Of a stretch of DNA of 64,000 bases, positions 10,440-23,187 are shown one piece after another. This DNA comes from Vesta saturnalis (lineage: Eukaryota; Arthropoda; Insecta; Coleoptera; Lampyridae), in contig JARFJB010002010.1 in assembly GCA_036346205.1 (NCBI GenBank), positions 1,229,501-1,293,500 on the forward strand, in the 5' to 3' direction. The position numbers and the translations under genes were made by a program. Below the pieces are notes generated by a model that was not told where the DNA came from, did no database searches, and worked only from the letters and a program-made list of their open reading frames with translations. Within the stretch, counting starts at the first letter, position 1. Each line of letters opens with the position of its first letter.

Positions 10440-12238
10440 ATGAATGAAAAAGTTAAAAACTATCATTATAATCCTGAATGGGAATTAGAATTTTTCTTTG
10501 TTGACGTGAAAGGTATCTGCCTGATATGTCGGGATAGTCTTTCAATTTTTAAGCGTGGAAATTTAGAGCGACATTTCCGCACTATACATGGGAATTTTAA
10601 CGACAAATTTCCACTGAATTCAGTTATAAGAAAAGAAAAACTTCGAAGTATGAAAGCTGCGCTATCGTCAGAGCAATCGAGTTTTACCAAACAAACTAAG
10701 AAAAGCGTCGCTGCTACCATAGCTTCACACAAAGTTTCTCGTGTGTTAGCTAGGAGAAAAAAACCATTTACTGACGGCGAAATCGTAAAAGAAGCTTTTA
10801 CCGAAGCTGCGGTAGAACTTTTTGCTGACTTTAAAAACAAAACAGAAATATTAAGTGCCATTGATTCCATTCAACTTTCAACTCGCACAGTTACTCGTCG
10901 AATTGAATTTATGGCATCAGATTTGAGCAGTCAATTGAAAACAGACATTGAATCATGTGCATTCTTCAGTTTACAGATGGATGAATCCAATGATGTGGTT
11001 GACACTGCGCAGCTAAGCTTCGATGATCTTTCAAGTAAAGAAGAATTTTGGAAAATTATACCCTTGACTGGAAGAACTACCGGAAAAGATATTTTTTCTG
11101 CATTCAAGGACTTTGTAACTAAGGAAAGTGTACCTCTTCAAAAATTAGCTAGTATAACCACAGATAGTGCGCCAGCTTTGACCGGCCTTCATAATGGATT
11201 TATTTCATTATGTCAAAAAGACGAATTGTTCCCTCCGTTTCTTCGTTATCACTGCATAATTCACGAACAAGCGCTTTGCGGAAAATTTTTAAATATTCAC
11301 GACATTATGAAATTGGTAATAAAAATAATTAACAGTATTAGAGCTCATACTTTAAAACGGCGATTATTCAAGAAGCTTACGGATGAACTGGAATGTCAAT
11401 ATGGAGATTTACTTCTACATGCGGATATTCGTTGGCTTAGTAAAGACAAATTACTTCGGCGATTTAAGGAACTACTTCCACAAATTAAAAGTTTTTTGGA
11501 AGAAATGGATATTATCCACTTAGAACTGAATGATCCAAAATGGCTAACAGATTTCGCATTTCTTCTTAACGTTACAGAAAACAACGAATTAAATTTAGAA
11601 CTTCAAGGGAAAGACAAAAAGATTATTAATGTGATCTTTGCAGTTAAATCATTTTGTGGAAAGTTAGGACCAATATTGAAAAAGGCGAATTCAAGCATTT
11701 TCCTGATTTGCAAGAAGCTATTAATAATTATGGAATGGAAAACTGTGATACCAAAAAATACGTACAGATTATCGAACACTTGAAAGCCGATTTTACAAGA
11801 AGATTTGAGGAATTTAGGAAGCTGGAACCCGTTGCTAGATTTCTTTCAAATCCGTTTTCTCGCTGCGACGTTGAAACAAAGGCTCAAGAAATAGTTGCTG
11901 TTTTCAGTCATCTGGATGCTACTCCACTAGAAATGGAAATTATTACCATACAAAACGGCGCTGAATTGAAAACGTTTGCTACAGCCGATACCTTTTGGCG
12001 CTTAGTCTGCGATGCAAAATATCCATACCTTCGGGAAGCGGCGCTTCGTACAAATTCCTTTTTTGGTTCCACTTATTTATGCGAGTCGTCATTTTCGAAT
12101 ATGAACTTTTTGAAAAACAAATTTCGCTCGCGAATGACCAACGATCATTTGGATGCTACTTTGATGACTGCCATTTCACAGTACACTCCAAACTACAAAA
12201 AATTAGCTGAAGAAAAACAGTCCCAAGCTTCACATTAG
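10440..12238 (+). pseudogene. hAT transposase (ZBED5/GTF2IRD2-like), one frameshift and a small deletion
   Basis: The first ATG in a sensible context is 10440; the open frame extends upstream only through a TTG. The N-terminus has a C2H2-type finger (CLICRDS...LERHFRTIH). Then come FSLQMDESNDVVDTAQL with the first catalytic Asp (about 10965-11020), TTDSAPALTG with the second Asp region, HCIIHEQALCGK, and DIRWLSKDKLLRRF. The frame closes at 11783, but the family sequence continues in another frame from about 11680 (HFPDLQEAI) to the stop at 12236. It ends with the dimerisation block FGSTYLCESSFSNMNFLKNK. After TAQL, about six residues usual in the family are absent without loss of frame. The product would be a cut-and-paste transposase; as it stands it is probably inactive. 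Confidence 0.85.
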
Positions 12239-12440
12239 ATTTAGATTGCAATAATTGAATATTTTGATTTCTGTTCTAATAAAAATAAATATGTTTTTGA
12301 AATATATGTATTTTTTTATTTTTTTGTTTCGTAGACCGGAAATATTAACCTTTAGCGGTTAACCTAGAAATATAAATAAAGGTATGCCAACTAAGAAAGG
12401 CGATCGCGAAACTTGCTAGGTAGCTTGGAAGATCAAAACG

Positions 12441-12454
12441 GTTGCCGACCCCTG
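12441..12454 (-). repeat. Right terminal inverted repeat of the 10033-12454 hAT element
   Basis: GTTGCCGACCCCTG, the reverse complement of the left end with one mismatch. Confidence 0.85.
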
Positions 12455-15400
12455 GCCTATACTATTACCAACTTTATCACTAACCCTATTGCTATAAGTA
12501 TCACTTCCCACCACTACTTCAGTTATCCATACTGTCACTTTCCTTATCATTAGTTTTGTTCTATTTTTCCGCTAGAAATCACCTGATGTAGTTAAACGTC
12601 ATTTAAAGATAATATTTTACACTATTGGACGCTTATATACTATTTGATCGTACATTTTGTATATGAAGTTGTGCTCTTTATAGTCCACATCGATTTAAAT
12701 AAGGGTGGATGTCACATGATTTAACAGATTAAACGCACCGAAATATACCTGTTTCTTAAGCATCTAAAGTGGATTCTGGCAAGTGGACTGTATATATTAA
12801 CAGCATGCAAAAAACCAAAGCTCGACAAGTCATGCCCAAGTTCAAAGAAACCCCAGTGGTAAAACCGTACACCCGTGAGCCCTAGACTGCGGGCGGGCGC
12901 CAATCCGTGAAGGGCGTAGAAAATCATTACAACTATGAAAGTAAAATTTTTTTCTACAAATATAGCTAAGACTGTGAATGACAAAAACGTCAAAAGAATG
13001 TATTGAAAATTTTTTAGTAACGTTAAACGTCGTCATTAAGATTTCAGACGGCTGTTTAGGCGATCTTCAGTTGAACTTAGTTTTATTTTACATATCTAAG
13101 AAAGTATACGATTTTTCGCGTAATACAGTTATAAAGACTTTTTCACCTTTAATTTATAAAAATAAGGAAACACAGATATATTAACACTTTGATGTTAAAA
13201 TAAATAACGGTTTTTGAAAACAACTAAAAATGTTTCGAAAATAAAGCAATTTTGTAGCGAGATTTAGTGGGTAAATATAACGTACTAATGTTATAATTAA
13301 ATATATTATTATTTTGACAGTCCTCAAAGAGAAAAAGTACAAAAAATAATCGTAAGCGATTTACATAAAGCGCACTTCGTTATTGGGGGAATACCACAGC
13401 GGTAAGGGATGAAAAGGGGAGATTCACTTGACACGTCCTAACATTCGCTTGCTTTCGGTACTAAGCTAGTTTCAAAGTAAAAACGGTGTCATTTTATCCT
13501 TCTTCTCTTTGCTACCCCTCGAGTGGGACTGTAGCGAAGGAATACTATGGTTCACATCCTAACAATATATGGTTTTATAGGATACAGAAATTCGGTCTGT
13601 AACTTAAATATTATTTTTCCTTTACACCATTCGCCCCATTTAGAGGAATCCATAGGAGAGGAAGTTGAGGTACTAATGAGAAGTTTTCCTTCCATTGTAC
13701 GCTCTCATTTGACACTAAAATCTACTCTGTATTATTTTTAAGTTACACTCTCCGCCTCTCTTTGGGAAAACTATAAGTGGGAGCAGTAGTGCTAAACGGA
13801 GGTTCCGTAGCTTAACCATGTGGAGCAGAACCAAAAACCAGCAAAAGAAATGCATTCTAAATAAAATAAAGCTGCATTTAACGTTGCAGTTGTTGCTGAT
13901 AAAAATAGCATAAAAATTAACGACAAAACGACGCAAATGACGTCATTCTTACTATGTTTTGCTAGGGAAACTCACGATTTTGATAAAATTAATATCGTCC
14001 GGCATAAAGACGTAGATATTCGTACGGAACATTGAGTTTGTAATGCTTTCGACTCTTAAGAAGTAAAACGGTTGGTTATTAGCTAAAAAAAATCCGAGTG
14101 TTTAAGACAAGACGTCATGAAGTTTTCACAAAAAGCTTCCGATGATGAACATTTATTTTTCAGCGAGGTTCGAATTTTCTGTAGTGATCAGACAATCATG
14201 AGTTTCCCGGATTGTATGCTGTTACTGTAAGAGATAAAACAATCTGTTTTACTTCCGGTAGTCCTACATGTTTCAAAAGTTGATATAGATCTAAGATTTT
14301 GCGGTAATAGTCGTATGCCAAATTTCTTAACTCCAGTTTAAACCGTCTGACTGCTATGGTGTTTACATACAGACACACTTGCGGTATGCCAAAAATGGTG
14401 AAAATGTTTTCAAGGGCCGTCCAAACGTGAATTTCCGCCAAACTATGGAGGTTGAATTTTTTCATGATCGCATTAGGTTTAAGTAGTCTACTTACTACTT
14501 GCTTTATTTGTTTTCTTGTGTTTGCAATGTTTATTAGTGATATTTTGTGGCATTAGTATTCTTCAGTCTAATTAAATCAGTTATGGTTGTAACCATTTTG
14601 AAAAGACTTGGATGAAAGCATGAAAATCTTGAATATTTATTTTTTTTATAAAATTTTATCTGTTATTCCAGAAATTCCAAGAAAAATATTTTCTTAGTTA
14701 AAGTTTAGAATAGAAGGATCATTTAGAAGAAATTGAAAATAATTCAAAATTTCTTAAAGTGTTTGTTTTCTATAGGTGATTGCAACAAAGTGTGAGTTCT
14801 GAAAATTACTTGATTCTTACTTCTTCCAATTCATTGGTATTTGTAATTTTTATTTAATTATTGGCAAACAATTAGATTAAAACGCGATGAAGCACCATCG
14901 TGAACAAAGCATGGTTGAAGTGAATCCTTCTAAGAGTTTACTAACAAACCTGGGTACAAGAAAGTAAGGTTTGATGCTTCTAAGACAGGTCTTCTTCAGC
15001 CCATACGTGATTATTATAGAAATTAATACATTTATCACGAGGAAAAGAGGTTTCATTCATGAAAGACAGAAGAGTAGTGGATATTTTATTGCTTCCGCAA
15101 CCAATTTGGAACAGACATGTATCTTAAGAAAATCGTTAAGTAAAACCATTTGTATTCGCTCTATATGTTAACGATAAGGTTTCATGCCTCTGTTGGTTTT
15201 CAAAATTTGTTACACAGTAAAATTAGTTCATTTGGCATTCAAATTTACTAGTAGGTATTGAAAATGAGCCATGACCACAAACGAGCCTCCTGAAAAAGCA
15301 GCTCACGTCAAAATTGTCCCCAGTAAAATAACTGAAAAACATTTTTTGTCAAATATAACTCAATAACATTAAAGTATTTTAAAAATTCTCTTTATGACAT

Positions 15401-15539
15401 AATAGACCCTATTTTATTACCAATTTCGCAATTACTTTGTAATGATTTTTAATTATATCCTAAAGAAGGCTCTAGCGCACGCAACGTGGTGTTAGGGGTT
15501 TTAAAATTGCGAATATCAAATATATACACTTATGATCTC
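12455..15539. other. Long intergenic stretch, no feature seen
   Basis: About 3 kb of AT-rich DNA. Short open frames (for example 14196-14465 minus, 12978-13184 plus) carry no motif that I recognise. No terminal repeats or RNA genes were spotted. Confidence 0.45.
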
Positions 15540-15685
15540 TGACAGTTTGTTTTGGTTGAAGGTATATTTAATATTTATCGTGAACTGGTTTTATACGACA
15601 AAACATTTTTTTAAATTTCAGTTGGGACTGATTTAACGCAAGCGGTTGGTGGGGGGCTGCTTTATCATGGGTCATTTTATATAAT

Positions 15686-15687
<2 letters not shown>

Positions 15688-15746
<59 letters not shown>
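15688..15746. repeat. (TA)n microsatellite
   Basis: Uninterrupted TA dinucleotides for about 59 bp. Confidence 0.97.
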
Positions 15747-15747
<1 letters not shown>

Positions 15748-15839
15748 CAGCAGTTTTCTCGCACTATAATGGATATTTGTAACGGCAATCCAAATTTTTC
15801 CATAAATGTAGTTTTTTCGTATGAAGCAACTTTCTTTTT

Positions 15840-16260
15840 AAATGGAACAGTTAATCTACATAATTGTCGATATTGGGCGGGAGAAGATCCTCACTAGGTT
15901 AAAGAAACAGAATAATTGGTTTATTTTTTATTGATGGTACCTTAAGTATTCCAGCATATTTAGAAGTTTTAAGAAAACCAAATTATTCCATCTCAACAAG
16001 ATGGGGCGATACCTCATTCTATCGTAATGTAACGGAGTACTTAAACCAAATATTTCCTAATAAATGGATAGATTTCCTTGATCTTACTTACTGGATTTCT
16101 TTCTTTGAGGCCACCTGAATCTCGACTCTATAACGAACAACCTCATAATTTTGGAAGATCTACGAAATAGGAGGTTTTGTGAATAAACTTGCATATTATC
16201 AAGGAGTAAATGGGAGGAACTTTGAACACCTTGTTTTAGATCAATTTTGTTTTGTTGTTA
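15840..16260 (+). pseudogene. Mariner-like transposase C-terminal remnant
   Basis: Broken plus-strand translation gives a QQDGA-like motif after the Q codon near 16000, then LNQIFPNKWI. A decayed stretch then corresponds to the usual PPRSPDLTPLD catalytic block, and NGRNFEHLV near 16210-16235 matches the typical C-terminal NGGHFEHLL of mariner-like transposases. Stops and frame changes are frequent. A still more degraded version of the same stretch lies at about 32.3-32.5 kb. Confidence 0.6.
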
Positions 16261-17229
16261 ATTGTAGTTTCCATCTGTTACTTTGTTTTTGTTTATTCTC
16301 ATGTGTTACTAACACTAAATTTTCCAAATAAGAAATTTTGAGGGTTTTTGGGAAACGTCAGCGCATTTTCTTTTGTTTTCATAGATAACCAGATCAAGTG
16401 ATAAATACATGTTTATAAACATTTTACTTCTTATCTTGTCATTTACTAAAAATAATGGTACCAAACCGTCTATCACACCTAAAGCACTGTTCTACCCGAA
16501 TTCAAAAAAAAATTTACAGCATGTTGAATTTAAAATAATAGAGTTGCTATTACTTCCTATTAAACCGGAAGTTATATGAAATTAGCAATAGCACTAATGG
16601 ATTAAAGCCTTCCTGTGCAAAATAACTTCATTGGTGTTAAAGATATCCCCTATGTTCCATACCTATTCCCGTCCCTGTATAGTGTGTTTGCGGGAGACAC
16701 TGGTAGAGGCAACGTACCAGAAGTAATAATAAGGTTTTGTTGAACAAATTTCTAAAGTGACATATTTTGTATTCTTATCGAAATCCTCTATATATTTTTC
16801 TTAAAACAGCAAAAGTTAGATTTTAGAAATAGAGTCAATAAAGCAAATAACCCTTTTGTTGAACTAAAAGTTAGTAGCGCGCCATAATTTATTTTTCCAT
16901 GCATGGATAACTCTGGTGTGCGCATGGTGAAACCAAAGTGTATATGTTTTGACTAAATAATTCTTAAAGTTTGCTCAATTATAACATGATAAGGAATTGT
17001 AACACCATGTATCTTAAAATTAATCAAACTATCGCCCCTTCAAATTCTTTTATTTACTATAACCATACTCTGTATAAATATCATTAAACTGATTTTTAAA
17101 AATCTTTTATCGTACTGTGACATGTTAAATCTTATTAAACATGCATGGGTGGATGTTAAGGCACCTTAACATACCTGCACTGGGTGCTTAAAGAAATCAT
17201 TAGACTTACGCCGGAAATGAATCTCGTGT
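16261..17229. other. No gene seen between transposase remnants
   Basis: AT-rich DNA, also represented in shortened form at about 32.6-33.2 kb (for example TTGCT..TTATTAAACC). Confidence 0.45.
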
Positions 17230-17965
17230 TTCTGAAAAAAACTATTTTTTAGTGCGTCCGGAGTATACATCTAACGGTTTGCAAGAACCAAAAATTGTAA
17301 GATTTCTTCATCTCGTCAAAATAAATACGACAGAGAAGTAAGAAGTTACCTGAGAAGGATAGTGCATGACTTCTTTCGAAAAAATACACCATCAACAATA
17401 AATACAATTTTAACCAGAACCATAGGTGATGAAAATTTGGCAAATTTTCCACGTTCTACGCTGTATCGTTTGCAATGTGATGTGGACTTCCGTATTAATT
17501 GAAAAACAGGACATAATTTCATGGCGTCATCGTTACCTGCGTTCAATCCGTCAGTATTACAAAGGTATAATATAGTATACTTGGAGGGATCATGGGTAAA
17601 CATAGGTCCCTCCGTGTCAAGGGAATGGGTAGATAATTCGGTAAAAACAAGTCAAGACGCATTCATTCGGTGCCTAACAACAGTTTTAAAAGCTCAAGCG
17701 CTCGCGGCCCTCGTTTTGTTCTGTTAAACGTGTGATCTGAAAATGGTTCCGTTAAAGGTGCGGAATTGACATTTCTCGCAAGAAAGATTGCCGGGGATTA
17801 TCATGACGAAATGGATAGACCCCTTTTTGAAAATTAGTTTCAAAATCTATTAGTTCTAAATCTGCCAGAAAAGAGTAGTCGTGATGGACAATGCTCCTTA
17901 CCAAAGTCGAAAATCCGAAAAAAATCCTAATGCTGCGTCAAATAAGAAAGAAGTACAATAGGCCA
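17230..17965 (+). pseudogene. Tc1/IS630-type (DDE_3) transposase remnant of the YLDETW kind
   Basis: Plus-strand pieces in different frames follow the order of a common insect DDE_3 transposase. They are LRRIVHDFFRKNTPSTINTI and FPRSTLYRL (about 17340-17470), VYLEGSWVN (17570-17600, where the family has a YLDETWVN motif), REWVDNSVKTSQDAFIR, KIAGDYHDEMD (about 17790-17820), and then VVMDNAPYQSRK at about 17880-17910, in which the second catalytic Asp is recognisable. The expected LDE Asp is replaced by LEG in the first motif. Frame changes and stops occur throughout, and the C-terminus with the third acidic residue is missing. Confidence 0.7.
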
Positions 17966-18024
17966 TATGTTTCGCATTATCACTAAAAGTACTATGTTTC
18001 GGGTTAAGGGTTAATGAACTCCTT

Positions 18025-18597
18025 GAAGATGTACCACTATATCTAAGACTGCGAGGGAGCGAATTTCCTTGGCCTCCGAGGAGTCCAAGTTTTAATCCGT
18101 TGGACTTCTCAATATCGTCTGATTTGAAAGATATGGTCTATAAAAAGACAAGTAATTCTAAGGAAGAATTGTGGCAAAAAATAGTGGAAAATTCTAAAAT
18201 TCTTAAAAACAGAAGAAAATTTCTTCGCAACATACGAAACTCCGTACATAAACGTGTTGAAAAGTGCATTGAGGTAGGCGGTGAACACTTTTAACAATTG
18301 CTTTTTTGTTTTAGTTTGTTAACATTTGTTTCCTTTCTGTTGTCTTAAAGAATAAATTTGTGCTTTTGATTTTTTTACTGTGAATAATCATTATAAGAAT
18401 TAATTACATTAATTTATTAATAATAATGTGTTTTACCTCATTTAATTCAGAAACGGTGCTTTTATGGCAAAAAATGGTAGAGACAAAAAAGTTTCTAAAT
18501 TGAACATGTATTCGCATTTTCAGAGGTCATGGGCCGCCTACAAAAAAGTTCATATGGGTTAAGGGGTACATGACCCCGGAAAAATCTACACCCTGTA
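18025..18597 (+). pseudogene. Mariner-like transposase C-terminal third
   Basis: The open frame reads WPPRSPSFNPLDF (about 18070-18110), then LKDMVYKK, ELWQKIVENSKIL and FLRNIRNSV, and ends with VEKCIEVGGEHF before a stop at 18292. This is the classic C-terminal order of a mariner-type transposase: a PPRSPD..PLDF catalytic block, a VY helix, and a RNVRRSV..R...C...GGHFEHLL ending. The third catalytic Asp (SPDL in the family) appears here as SPSF, so the active site is damaged. ACACCCTGTA at 18588-18597 resembles a mariner-type outer end, and a second, ACATCCTGTA, is at 18730-18739. The N-terminal two thirds are absent. Confidence 0.7.
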
Positions 18598-18739
18598 AAT
18601 TTTGAGACGGGTCATAGTGTCCTAAACGTTACGTTTCTTAAGTGTAGTAAGTACACCAAATTTGAGTTACATAAATTTAATAGAATACTAGAAGACAGTT
18701 AAAAGAATTGAAAAAATTACGATATTTTGACATCCTGTA

Positions 18740-21445
18740 TGTACATCGTAAACTATCAACATTTATATAACATATGTTTTGCTCAATTGTCATGAAATCA
18801 TGTAAGTTTTGTTATAAACGAATAAGTTCAAAAGTAAACAGTAATTAAAAATTATTACTACTTTTATTAATAATTTTAGGTCGATTTATTTTACAAGCTT
18901 TTCACAATTATTAACTCTATTAGCTTATATAAAATTGGTTAAGGTTAGAACAAAATTTTATCATGTGGGTATGTGCATTTCAGCATATCTGTCAAGGTTG
19001 AAACGTGTACATTCTTTGAGGAACAAGTTTTAGGTATTTCTAATGTCTCTGAAACTATAATCTATGATCCAACTTTAGCCAGACGAATATTGAACTAATT
19101 CTCATATGAACTCATTTTCCTTTATCTAATGTATCTAATGAAGTGTACGTTAAAAAATAAGAATATTTAAAATAAGGTATTTTAACTGACCTACTTAAAG
19201 ATTATTTTTAGCAAAATCCAATTAGCACTGGTAAAGGATGCAGTATAAAGTACGAGTGTAACGAGCTTCTACTTGACCTTCTTTCAACCACAAGCTGAGA
19301 TTAATAAGCTACACCACTTATTATTCTGACTGTTGCATGTTGTTTACTTTTATAAAAAAAGTAGATGGATGTTGAAAGTTTTCGTGAGCATTATCTTGCA
19401 CCAAGTAAGCTACTATAAACAAATATATAGTATGAATCATTGTCAACAACTAGTTTCAGAAACAATAGGTCGTTTGTATGAGATTTAGATATAAAATTTT
19501 GAATAGCGTCAACTCTAATTAGCGTATTCTCATCAGTTCCAAATTTTAATGCCTCAATTAATTCTAAAACTTAATTTCCATTCTCTTTAGCTCTTATATT
19601 ATCTTCAGTTTTACTTCAATTTAAACAGAATATTTTTAGAACAAAAAGTTAGCTGGATAAAGTTTCATTATTAAGATTTTTTTCCTTTCTTTTACTAAGG
19701 TCTCCGTATTGTTTAAGCTATCGTAAACAGTTGCAATCGTATACTTTTATGACTTTTTTACTATATTTATGAAACCTATTACTATGTATATGCTCCATTT
19801 AAATGTGTTCAAAAGAGATTAAAGTCATGTTACCGAATTAAACTAGAGATTTTGTCAAAAACCATTTTTCATAACTACTGAAACAACACTAAGATAAATG
19901 CCAGAGTAGAAAATGTAAGGCGTTTACAACTGAATTAGTTGGAAAAAAAACTACGACAGTTAGTAATCAGCTTTTCCATTAATTCGACTGTCGCTATAAT
20001 AATTTTTAGTTTGTGTCCGTAACGTAATCTCTCATAAATTGCAGTTTATGTAGCTTGCATGATTATATCTAACTTTAGGACGATACAATCGGTACTTGAT
20101 GTGCGAGGCATAAGTTTAATCGACAGACTTACGTATGGAGATTAATGGACACTCAGCCTACTCATGTAAATTTAGGTAAGATGCGGTCTTTAAGTTTGGA
20201 GGCAAATCCAAATTTGAAATTGTTGTTTAATTCCATAATCTTTATGTAGGACTCGTACATTCAGCTGTACTATAAACATTCGAATCAATCTTAATTGATT
20301 GTTGCAAAGTTCAAAGAATAATAACTTACTGTTAGTTTTACCAACAGAACACGTATAGAACATAACATAAAATTTGTATTTGTATTCTAACAGTACCTTA
20401 AAAGTCGTTAACGTAAAAAATTCAGAATACAAATAATGACTGAATACCGAATAAAACAAATAAGAAACTCTAATAAAACATAAAACTTTTCTTGTTACCA
20501 TTGTTATTTGGCTCATATGTCTTCGCATAACTAGAAAAAAAAAAGAAATCTGTCTGAAGTAATCCTAAAGTAATATATTATCAGGTTGGAATAGCGTACG
20601 TAAACTTTTGAAACATTCAAAGTTAGATTCTTTATTTGAATAATACAAAAGATTTATTAAACGTATAATTTTATACACGATACATTGGGATCCACATTCA
20701 CATTAAATTAGGAACTATAAGTTGCTTATCCACCACAATAAAATTGTTTTTCTAACATTTGAGTAACATGTATGTTTTATTTTTGTCATTATAGATATCT
20801 TGGTAGGAATATTATAAATATTCCCATTTTGGGGTTTTTTTGTTTTTCCGAAGGAAAATACCACGCGAAAAATTCCCCAGGAAAAAATTTACTCCAAAAT
20901 GAAAATAAACAAACGGTGATTCGAAAATTTTGCATTACCAATGGTATCTATTTAATCTTCGCATTCCGATAATCTGTTAATTGCTATCTATTTAGTTATT
21001 CCATTATTCTTGTAAACAATAACCATTTGAGAAAGGTAATTGTAATCTTATTTTAATGACAACCCTAACCCTAATGAGCCTTGCAAGAAAAGAGTGATTA
21101 TGTTATGTATTATCTTTTGTAAATAATATAGTAATACATATTACAATGTATAATACCAATACCTATAACATTAAATAATAAAAATTAACACATAAAGAAG
21201 CTGCGTCTTTGTTTGCCTTTTTATGTGATGCTATGACAGTTACTTTTATTGTTTGTGTTATTTCTCGTCACATCAAATACCTTTTATTATTAAATCATTA
21301 TATTTACTCGATATATGTACGGAAAAAGGAAATATTAACGAATTTGAATTTAAATGTTTGAGACACTCGTAAATGGGTCTGGGTTTGCGGGGTACTTTTT
21401 CCGATGGTATTTTTTCAGTGGGGTATTTTTTCCTGGGGAATTTTT
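18740..21445. other. Long AT-rich stretch without a recognisable gene
   Basis: No coding signal. It is part of segment A, and its landmarks are found in order at about 33.8-36 kb. A short CCCTAACCCTAA-like stretch near 21064 is too short to be telomeric. Confidence 0.45.
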
Positions 21446-21840
21446 TCATGGGGTTTGTTTTCCGAGGTAATTTTTCATGGGGTATTTTTTCCGCCGCCCA
21501 TCTCCGTATACCTCCCTAGCTTCCGTAGGATTCATACATTGTCTATGACATGTCCTTTTATTTTTACAACTCCTTATCTTTCTTTCTTTTATCATAGATT
21601 CTACTACAATCAGCCAAGTTTTACGGGGCCTACCAGTCCCAGCCGTACCTCGAATCTCACCCACATATATTTGCTTCGTTAATCTTACGTTATTCATTCT
21701 CTTAATGTGACCAACCAACGTAATTTACTTTATATTTATCCATCATCGTCTTTTCCTCACCAAACTCCGTCAGTATGCACTCATTCTTTATCTTATCCCT
21801 TCTCGTTTCACCACATGCACTTCTCAGCAATCTCATACTG
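21446..21840 (-). pseudogene. LINE reverse-transcriptase ORF, C-terminal end
   Basis: The minus-strand frame from 21718 reads GHIKRMNNVRLTKQIY then GTGRPRKTW. This is the GHV-R-M...GRPRxxW tail seen after the reverse-transcriptase domain in many insect non-LTR elements. The sequence immediately to the right (21720-21840) continues in the same element and resumes at 24391 after an insertion. Confidence 0.6.
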
Positions 21841-22582
21841 TAGGGTTATTTTGACGTACCGTGTATGTGCAGGATTTTGATAACGTATGTAACGTATTTT
21901 GAGTGCAGCTGAAGTGAATTTGCGTGAAAAGAATGTTTTTTGTATGTATGCGTAATGTCAGTTGTGTAAATGATTCGCCACTGGATTTATAATGAAGCCT
22001 TATTTATCGAATGAAGGAATATTTGAATGTTATAGAAGGATTTTGGTGTTGAAATCGTTAAGTTTGGTTGAGAAATAATGTTTTGGGTAAATTTGTATTG
22101 ATACGACACTGATAAAACTACTGGTCCTTTGCTACTGTGTATGAAGGAATTTGAACTGAAAGAAGTGGTTGGAGAGGTATGGGTGAGTGTGTTATGATAT
22201 ATTGATATTTTATTAATATACAGTAAGGAATATGGATGCATATTTTTGTTTGTAGAAACTTTTGTAATGTTGTGCAATATTGGTAAGGTGATTGCCTGTG
22301 TGTACGTAAGGGAACATTAGAATGGGATGATTTCGCGAAAATGATAATCTGGTGAATATACTGAATTAATATGGTGAGGATAGACGATTTTCTTCGAGGA
22401 GATTTTATAAATTTTCACGTAAAATAAAGATGGCGGCGAGTGTTGTATAAGGGTAGCGCGATTTTCCATGTTGGATATTGTGACGCGAGGAAGAGACGCA
22501 GTGAAATGCTCAGTTGTGACAGGTGAATTTTGACTTTAGCGCGAATTTATTGTGACGTGTCGGCAATGTGGGGGGCAGAAGG

Positions 22583-22590
22583 TATATAAG
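22583..22590 (+). promoter_or_regulatory. Candidate TATA box
   Basis: TATATAAG lies in a locally GC-richer context, preceded by GGGGGGCAGAAGG and followed within 30-60 bp by AGAGATAAAGG-like sequence that could hold a start site. The region 22420-22700 contains several CGCG and GCGAG stretches unlike its surroundings. It may drive the decayed ORF at 23062. Confidence 0.35.
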
Positions 22591-23061
22591 CGAGTGCCTA
22601 AATTGTAGGGGTAAGAGATAAAGGTAGCAAGTAAACAGGTTTTTGAGTACGGGTTGCGCGCGTGATAACCATCAGAACGGTTAGTTTCTTTATGAAAATT
22701 ATAGTTTAGCAGGGCCTGTTTAGCCACTGCAATAGCGCTTAAGGGGATAAATTGTGTAGACATTCACAAATAACTAGTGTAATACATTGTGAGTTGAAGG
22801 AGAGCATTAGTGATTTTCTTCAAGAAATAAAAAGTGCTTAGGCAGATTAGAAGTTAATACAGCAAATATTTGGTTATTGGTGTTCGATTGTGAGACGCGT
22901 GACCAAATAGTGATTATTTTATTGTGGTAAACGTTTTGAAGGACAAACATCACAGTATAAGGTGATGTGTTGTTAGGCTAAAGAGCCTCTATACCCGGAC
23001 GTGAGTGAACACATCATAGACATTGCGTTCGTGAGTACTATATCCGAGTGCGTGGTCAAAT

Positions 23062-23187
23062 ATGGCTACCTCTCGCGTTTGTGCTTAGTGCATCTAAGAA
23101 TTTTTGAAAGGATTACCTGAAGCAGACCATATTGACTACAATTACAGCACCGAAAAAGTATTAATTGATGTGATAAGTAAGGATTAG
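23062..23187 (+). pseudogene. Decayed 41-codon ORF downstream of a TATA-like box
   Basis: From ATG 23062 the frame reads MATSRVCA, stop, CI, stop, EFLKGLPEADHIDYNYS then EKVLIDVISKD before TAG at 23185. The two early stops (TAG and TAA) interrupt an otherwise protein-like, acidic sequence with two closely spaced cysteines. It could be the first exon of a transposon or host-derived gene carried by the insertion. Nothing downstream could be joined to it with confidence. No family recognised. Confidence 0.3.

Larger units (their letters stand above)
10033..12454 (+). mobile_element. hAT DNA transposon, nearly full length
   Basis: The left end CAGGGGTCGGCACC (10033-10046) pairs with the right end GTTGCCGACCCCTG (12441-12454), a 13/14 match starting with the CAGGGG typical of many hAT elements. 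Flanking 8-mers are CGCTACAC and GCCTATAC. They agree at five of eight positions, both with TA in the middle, which suits the nnnTAnnn target pattern of the Buster branch after some decay. The single gene inside is frameshifted. A perfect 22-bp palindrome lies at 10046-10067, just inside the left end. Confidence 0.88.

Noticed and set aside
14196..14465. 89-codon minus-strand frame
   Set aside because: No motif or flanking structure that would distinguish it from chance.
21061..21077. CCCTAACCCTAA-like stretch as an internal telomere repeat
   Set aside because: Fewer than three units, and the usual insect repeat is TTAGG; too short to mean anything.
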